Source of the DNA: Candidatus Omnitrophota bacterium
GTDB taxonomy: Bacteria; Omnitrophota; Gorgyraeia; Duberdicusellales; 4484-171
Direction of reading: 5' to 3'
Assembly: GCA_028717025.1 (NCBI GenBank)
Contig: JAQUOR010000029.1
Coordinates: 1-12,269, forward strand
DNA: 12,269 bases
Position numbers and translations under genes: made by a program. Shown piece by piece: positions 7,913-12,269 of the stretch; position 1 is the first letter of the stretch; each line of letters starts with the position of its first letter. Under the pieces are notes generated by a model. That model was not told the origin of the DNA. It saw only the letters and a list, made by a program, of their open reading frames with translations, and did no database searches.

Positions 7913-9315
7913 GGCAATGCGCCTATTAAATAGAATTCGTCTTCAGCTCTTGCGTCAACCCTGCCGGCCATAATCTTTTCGCAACCATCAAGAGTCTCTG
8001 CGATAGTAACGTATGCGCCTTTTTTCCCGGTATATGCCTCGCCTACGAAAAAAGGCTGCGTAAGGAAATTCTGCAGTTTGCGCGCACGTTCATACAAAAT
8101 CCTGTCAGCTGCCGATAGTTCATCGATACCTACTACCAGCACTATCCTGCGCAACTCTTCATAGCGCTGGAACACCCTGATGACCTCCTGCGCAATGTCG
8201 AAATGACGCCGGCCTACGATATCAATATCTAAATTGGCCGAAGACGAAAGCAAAGGGTCTATCGCCGGATAAAGTCCGAGTTGTATACGTTCGCGTGATA
8301 AGACCAGGACCGAATCCAAGAAACTGAAAATGGCAACAACCGCCGGATCAGTAAGGTCATCTGCCGGCACATATACTGCCTCGATAGAAGTGATGGAACC
8401 TCCGGAATCAGCGGTGGAGCGGATCCTTTCATGGAATTCACTTACCTCTGAAAGGAGTGTAGGTTGATATCCGGTTTCCGAAGGCACCCTGCCAAGTAAC
8501 GTTGAGATTTCGGCGCCTGCCTGTACAAAACGAAAGATATTATCCACAAACAGCAAGACATCCTGGTTTTTACGCTGCACGCTCTCAGCTATAGTGATAC
8601 CGGTCATGGCTACGCCGAAGCGTGCGCCGGGAGGTTCATTCATCTGACCGAAAACCATCATAGTTTTGGATAAAACCTCATGATGAAGAAGTTCGTAATA
8701 TAATTCGTTACCTTCGCGGATACGCTCACCCACACCGACGAAAACGCAACTGCCTTGATATTTTTTTACAATGTGCTGGATGATCTCCAGAGTTAAAACG
8801 CTTTTACCTAAACCGGCGCCGCCCAAGATCCCCGTCTTGCTTCCCTTGACCAGCGGCGATAAAAGATCGATGATTTTTACCCCTGTCTCCATAACTTCAA
8901 AACTGCGACGCATATTTTTATCTTTAGAAAGCTTCAGTCTGCTCCCCATTTCCGGCTTACGTATTGAGACCATTTCTGAAGAAACAATGTCACCCTTTTG
9001 GTCGATAGGTTGACCGACAATATTAATGATACGGCCGTATAGGTTGTCACCGACGGGAATTTTGATGGAATCTCCCGCAATAGTTGCCTCCTGATTACGC
9101 TGCAGATTAGTAGTAGAATTAATTGCAATACAGCGGGCAACATTACCGGGTATATGCTCGGCGACCTCAAGCACTACCTGCGCTCCGTCAAGGGTTGTCG
9201 CCGCCATAACGGTAAGAATGTTAGGAACATCTTCTGCCTTTGGAAACTTAACATCCACGACAGGGCCCTGGACCGAAACTATTCTGCCTTTGACAAGATT
9301 TTTTTGCTCGTTCAT
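7909..9315 (-). CDS. atpD: F-type ATP synthase F1 subunit beta, divergent
   Basis: A 468-residue catalytic subunit of the F1 hexamer, which makes or hydrolyses ATP at the alpha/beta interfaces. Landmarks: N-terminal barrel GRIVSVQGPVVDVKFP; P-loop GGAGLGKS with Lys171 and Ser172 (usually GVGKT); GERIREGNE with Glu197 and Glu201; MNEPPGAR; Walker B Asp258 in FVDNIFRF; VPADDLTDPA; and Tyr349 in GLYPAIDPL. Catalytic residues are thus in place and the enzyme should be active. Unusual points are DELSAAD (398-404) where most beta subunits have DELSEED, and IFSFLDSVLVLSR in place of the common TFAHLDATTVLSR. It follows atpG by 47 AT-rich bases without a clear Shine-Dalgarno. Its stop overlaps the next gene, leaving no room for the expected epsilon gene (atpC). 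Confidence in beta rather than alpha is high because alpha is also present. Confidence 0.96.
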   Translation of the reverse strand: MNEQKNLVKGRIVSVQGPVVDVKFPKAEDVPNILTVMAATTLDGAQVVLEVAEHIPGNVARCIAINSTTNLQRNQEATIAGDSIKIPVGDNLYGRIINIVGQPIDQKGDIVSSEMVSIRKPEMGSRLKLSKDKNMRRSFEVMETGVKIIDLLSPLVKGSKTGILGGAGLGKSVLTLEIIQHIVKKYQGSCVFVGVGERIREGNELYYELLHHEVLSKTMMVFGQMNEPPGARFGVAMTGITIAESVQRKNQDVLLFVDNIFRFVQAGAEISTLLGRVPSETGYQPTLLSEVSEFHERIRSTADSGGSITSIEAVYVPADDLTDPAVVAIFSFLDSVLVLSRERIQLGLYPAIDPLLSSSANLDIDIVGRRHFDIAQEVIRVFQRYEELRRIVLVVGIDELSAADRILYERARKLQNFLTQPFFVGEAYTGKKGAYVTIAETLDGCEKIMAGRVDARAEDEFYLIGALP

Positions 9316-9362
9316 TGAGATAAGTTATAACCTATTTATTTACAAAGAGTTATAAAAACAAT

Positions 9363-10211
9363 TTACTGATTCGCGTACAGAAGCCGCGCGCTGAAAAGTT
9401 CACGCATGTTACGGTCGATGATCTCATGGCGCACCCGAAAGTATTGAAGCTTCAATTTTGTATCCATTTCTTTCAGCTTATGCAAACTCTCCTCAAGGTG
9501 AACGTAACGGGCGGCAAACTCAGCCAGGCGGCTTAAACCAAAAAGCTCGTATGCTTTTTGTCCCAGCCAAAGATATACGAGGTACTCTACAATATCCGCC
9601 GGACTTGATTCAAAAAGAGTATCGGCTGCAGTAACTTTTTTATTTTCGTTCGCAATCTTAGCAATAAACGGCAATACGGAAACAATCTGCACGCGCTGTA
9701 CGGTAAAAGAAACCGGGTGAGGGTATACTATCTTTAAGTAGCCGAATGATTCGCTTAAAAATTTTTCGGTAAGATAGTTACGCAATTGCACTGCCTGACC
9801 GTAACGTTCCTCATCTTTGATGCCGCCAAACGCCGTAAAGGGAACGCCGCTTTCCTGCGCATAGGCTTTGCCGCGCTCACCAATAACGATAAGCCGGCCG
9901 GGAATTTCCTGTAACTGGCGAAGCGCGGTACCAACGACTTCCATGTTCAAGCCGCCCAAAAGACCGCTATCGGAAGTTATTGCCACGACCATCTGGGTCT
10001 TGCTTTTCGGTATCACAAAAGGATGTGCACAACTTTCAGGATTCACAAGTTCAAAAAAACTCTCAATGCTTGAAAGAAAATTGCCGAACGTTTTGATCTT
10101 GCGCTCCATACTGCGATATTGCGAAACTGCTATGTTCTTAAGCGCCTCGATCAGCGATGAAAGGCCGCGGTTAAATTCCAAATCTTTTTTAATTTCTGAA
10201 ATGGTCTTCAT
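9363..10211 (-). CDS. atpG: F-type ATP synthase F1 subunit gamma, divergent
   Basis: A 282-residue central-stalk subunit that rotates inside the alpha3beta3 hexamer and couples it to the membrane ring. The expected N-terminal helix is present (MKTISEIKKDLEFNRGL, then IEALKNIAVSQYR). So is the family block VAITSDSGLLGGLN at about 94-107, here with SDSGLL where SDRGLC is common. A long C-terminal helix ends in FRVRHEIIDRNMRELFSARLL, where the typical form is NKARQxxIT, so the conserved RQ pair reads RH. Length is normal for the family (about 285). It lies between atpA (51-base gap) and atpD (47-base gap), which supports the assignment. The Shine-Dalgarno is weak (AAAGAA). A nine-codon reading frame ends overlapping the start codon. 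Confidence 0.94.
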   Translation of the reverse strand: MKTISEIKKDLEFNRGLSSLIEALKNIAVSQYRSMERKIKTFGNFLSSIESFFELVNPESCAHPFVIPKSKTQMVVAITSDSGLLGGLNMEVVGTALRQLQEIPGRLIVIGERGKAYAQESGVPFTAFGGIKDEERYGQAVQLRNYLTEKFLSESFGYLKIVYPHPVSFTVQRVQIVSVLPFIAKIANENKKVTAADTLFESSPADIVEYLVYLWLGQKAYELFGLSRLAEFAARYVHLEESLHKLKEMDTKLKLQYFRVRHEIIDRNMRELFSARLLYANQ

Positions 10212-10234
10212 GTATGTTCTTTGCGTTCTGACAT
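10208..10234 (-). other. Possible eight-residue leader frame overlapping the atpG start
   Basis: An ATG at 10234 opens MSERKEHT and stops at a TGA that overlaps the atpG ATG (ATGA). It fills most of the 51-base gap between atpA and atpG. Such an arrangement could couple translation where the downstream Shine-Dalgarno is weak. No good Shine-Dalgarno precedes it, so it may be chance. Confidence 0.25.
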
Positions 10235-10262
10235 AATTATCTTTAGAGTCAAGAGTAACCGC

Positions 10263-11732
10263 CTATTGAATAAGTTCTTTTAAATATTCCGCGAGTGCCG
10301 AATCTATCTTTATTTTCATATCGTCACTTAATTGTTTTGTCTGACGCAAGGTAGCCACATACTCAGGATAGTGCTTATTGAAAAACCCCAATATCTCCTG
10401 GCGCAACCGTTTAATCTGAACGGCAGATAAGTTATCAAGAAAACCTTTGCTTAATGCGTAGAGATAAATTACCTGTTCCTCCAGGGCCACCGGTCTTGTC
10501 TTATCCTGAATGATCAATTGGTTTATTGCCTCTCCCCTGCGTAATTTAGCCTCTGCTTCCTTCGATAAACCCGTGGTACGTAATTGTGTCATCTGCAGAA
10601 GTTCCTTATACTGCAAATAATCAAGACGCAGCGATTTACTTAAGCTTTTCATCGCCGGCCATTGCGCTTTATTGCCGATACGCGAAACCGAAAGACCAAA
10701 GTCTATTGCCGGTTTAAACCCTTTATTAAAAAGTGCGGTAGAAAAATATAACTGGCCATCGGTCATCGACACCAGGTTAGTCGGAATATAGCCCGTTAAA
10801 TCTCCCTGTAATATCTCGACGATAGGTAAAAAAGTCATTGAGCCGCCGCCTAACTCCTGACGCAGGTAACCGGCGCGCTCCATCATCTGCGAATGGATAT
10901 AAAAAATATCGCCGGGATATGCTTCGCGCCCCGGGGCACGCTCAAGAAGGAGTGAGATCTGACGGTATATCCAGGCATGTTTCGTTAAATCATCGGTTAC
11001 CAAAAGGACATCCTTACCCTTACTCATGAAATATTCACCAAGCATACACGCGGTATAGGGTGCAAGATATTGTTCGCCTACCGTAACCGAAGCGATACCG
11101 CTCACCACAATAGTATACTCAAGTGCCTCCTGCTCCCGCAGGGTATCAAGGACTTTAATGAGCGCGGAGTAAGGCTTACCGATACAGCAATAAATGCAGA
11201 TAACACCCTTGCCTTTCTGGTTTAATATTGCATCCATTGCAACCGTAGTTTTTCCGGTAAGCCTGTCCCCGATTAAAAGCTGGCGCTGCCCTTTTGCAAG
11301 CGGAATAATGGCGTCGATAATAAGGGTCCCTGACTCAAGCGTTTCTTTTACCGGCTGTCTGTCCATAACGCCGGGGGCAACGATAAAAACAGGATATTCA
11401 CCGTTTGCTTCTATCGGTCCAAGATTGTCGAGGGGCTGACAAAGGCTGCTTACTACTCTTCCTACAAACTTATCACCGACCGGTAACTTTAAGAATTGCC
11501 CCTTGTTATAAACTTCATCACCCGCGCGGATAGAAGCAGCATCGCCTAAAACAAGAATTTGCACTTTCTCTTCGGTAAACCCCATCACCAGGCCCAGTGT
11601 ACCGTTGGCAAATTCCACGATTTGGCCGTTAATACATGTAGGCAGACCCTTGGCGATAACGATAAATTTGCGCACTGACTGCACAAACCCTATTTCGCGG
11701 ACATCAAATTTTGTAGAGGTCTTTTCCTGCAT
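10263..11732 (-). CDS. atpA: F-type ATP synthase F1 subunit alpha
   Basis: A 489-residue regulatory nucleotide-binding subunit of F1. Landmarks: P-loop GDRLTGKTT with Lys161 (usually GDRQTGKT); CIGKPYSAL (usually AIGQKxST); VTDDLTKHAWIYRQISLLL; the block APGREAYPGDIFYIHSQMMERA; and the arginine finger Arg351 in GLSVSRIG. The C-terminal helical domain is complete. I start it at the ATG at 11732, because AAGGA lies eight bases upstream. A GTG two codons earlier (11738) is only two bases from that site and is less likely. Only about 30 residues precede the first barrel region, against about 44 in E. coli, so the N-terminal helix that normally docks delta/OSCP is short or absent. It follows the b/OSCP gene by 11 bases. 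Confidence 0.96.
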   Translation of the reverse strand: MQEKTSTKFDVREIGFVQSVRKFIVIAKGLPTCINGQIVEFANGTLGLVMGFTEEKVQILVLGDAASIRAGDEVYNKGQFLKLPVGDKFVGRVVSSLCQPLDNLGPIEANGEYPVFIVAPGVMDRQPVKETLESGTLIIDAIIPLAKGQRQLLIGDRLTGKTTVAMDAILNQKGKGVICIYCCIGKPYSALIKVLDTLREQEALEYTIVVSGIASVTVGEQYLAPYTACMLGEYFMSKGKDVLLVTDDLTKHAWIYRQISLLLERAPGREAYPGDIFYIHSQMMERAGYLRQELGGGSMTFLPIVEILQGDLTGYIPTNLVSMTDGQLYFSTALFNKGFKPAIDFGLSVSRIGNKAQWPAMKSLSKSLRLDYLQYKELLQMTQLRTTGLSKEAEAKLRRGEAINQLIIQDKTRPVALEEQVIYLYALSKGFLDNLSAVQIKRLRQEILGFFNKHYPEYVATLRQTKQLSDDMKIKIDSALAEYLKELIQ

Positions 11733-11740
11733 TGCCACTT

Positions 11741-11745
11741 TCCTT
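11741..11745 (-). promoter_or_regulatory. Ribosome binding site that decides the atpA start
   Basis: AAGGA on the minus strand, overlapping the TAA stop of the upstream gene. It is eight bases from ATG 11732 and only two from GTG 11738, which favours the ATG and suggests that termination and re-initiation are coupled. Confidence 0.7.
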
Positions 11746-12261
11746 AAGGAGTACCGGACGCTTTTCCTTTGATCGTATTCTTCAGGCTCCCGTCTAACAC
11801 TAAACTTCCGATATGTATGGCCAGGCCAACGATTAATTTTGAATCGACTTCCTCTTTTACGGCAATATCGCGGCCGAGCGATTCATTAAGGTGCTTTATG
11901 ATCTTTTTACGCTGTTCCTCATGTAACGGAAACGCGGAAATAATTTTTATTTCACTGACATTTTCCGGAATGTGCATTTTATCCAGCTGGCCGAAGCCTT
12001 CTTTTAGCAACTCATCAACCCAATGCGCATGTGCCTGGTGCCTGAAGGTTTCAGGTAACGCCTCCTGCAATAGATCAGAAGCTTTCTTAACTGCCCCTTT
12101 TAGGATCCTTTCTTCTATCTCAGCCAAAAGAGCGTTACGTGCTTTATCGGCCTGTTGAATAATTTCGGTTGCCTGAGTCCGGGCTGCGGCAATCATTGCA
12201 TCCCTCTCTTTCGCTGCCTGTTCGGCAGTCTTTATTTTAAGATTCTGGGCCTCTGCCTGCG
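11744..12261 (-). CDS. ATP synthase stator protein: subunit b helix fused to delta/OSCP C-terminal domain (5' end missing)
   Basis: The frame runs in from the right edge; 171 genomic residues are visible and the start is lost. The Met codon at 12196 is internal, since 21 sense codons precede it. The first 70 or so residues are an Ala/Glu/Lys/Gln-rich amphipathic helix (AEQAAKERDAMIAAARTQAT) typical of the cytoplasmic part of subunit b. The final 65 or so match the C-terminal domain of delta/OSCP: IISAFPLHEEQRKKI, then EEVDSKLIVGL and GSLVLDGSL (usual form VDPSLIGGxxxxxGxxVxDGS). The six-helix N-terminal bundle of delta is absent between them. Family knowledge: b/delta fusions occur in mycobacteria, and b subunits with a delta-like C-terminus occur in alternate (N-type) F-ATPases. 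The transmembrane anchor should lie beyond the contig. It is the peripheral stalk holding the F1 hexamer still. Confidence 0.87.
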
Positions 12262-12269
12262 AGATCGGA
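12262..12269. other. Illumina adapter remnant at contig end
   Basis: The last eight bases, agatcgga, are the start of the common Illumina adapter (AGATCGGAAGAGC). Eight bases alone could be chance, but the longer reverse-oriented match at the other end makes an untrimmed adapter the likely explanation. Confidence 0.8.

Noticed and set aside
9316..9362. Direct repeat of agttataa and palindrome gttataac in the AT-rich gap before atpD.
   Set aside because: They are short, low-complexity AT-rich sequence of a kind expected by chance in a 47-base gap; there is no evidence of function.
11733..11738. GTG at 11738 as the atpA start.
   Set aside because: It sits only two bases after the AAGGA site, while the ATG two codons later has ideal spacing.
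12194..12196. ATG at 12196 as the start of the b/OSCP gene.
   Set aside because: The frame continues upstream for 21 sense codons in the same b-type helix to the contig edge, and a b subunit needs a membrane anchor before this point.

Overview
The window is one densely packed, co-directional block. Every gene I can support lies on the minus strand, so the biological order runs from the right edge to the left. Both ends are Illumina adapter sequence (1-16 and 12262-12269), so this is a whole assembled contig and the two outermost genes are cut by the assembly. The genes point to an uncultivated bacterium, probably diderm because it has type II secretion / type IV pilus motor genes. Base composition is moderate, roughly mid-40s percent GC by eye. 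Divergent F-type ATPase genes beside a GspE/GspF pair and a large PAS-rich histidine kinase would fit a candidate phylum such as Omnitrophota or a PVC relative, but I infer this weakly from gene content and no sequence search was possible.

Right part (12261 to 7909): the F1 sector and stator of an F-type ATP synthase, in the order b/OSCP fusion, alpha (atpA), gamma (atpG), beta (atpD). The first gene joins a subunit-b-like helix to only the C-terminal half of delta/OSCP. Alpha has a shortened N-terminus, beta has DELSAAD where DELSEED is usual, and no epsilon gene follows beta. Subunits a and c would lie beyond the right edge.

Middle part (7912 to 3971): a type II secretion / type IV pilus motor module. 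A stand-alone MshEN-type (GspE N-terminal) domain protein overlaps atpD by four bases (ATGA). It is followed by a GspE/PilB-type ATPase with a C-terminal PilZ domain, then a GspF/PilC-type inner-membrane platform protein. MshEN and PilZ are both families that can bind cyclic di-GMP, so nucleotide control of the motor is a reasonable inference.

Left part (3872 to 17): a signalling pair. A single-domain receiver with intact phosphorylation residues is followed by a histidine kinase of at least 1115 residues, organised receiver-like, PAS, PAS, GAF, PAS, PAS, PAS, HisKA and a cut ATPase domain. The kinase's own N-terminal receiver has Gly where the phosphoacceptor Asp should be, so the neighbouring free-standing receiver is the better candidate phosphate target.

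No tRNA, rRNA, CRISPR array, insertion sequence or convincing terminator was seen. The longest gap between genes is 117 bases. Because all genes share a strand with short gaps, and the ATPase and secretion genes overlap, the block may be transcribed as one or a few long operons linking energy conversion, a secretion or pilus motor and its signalling.
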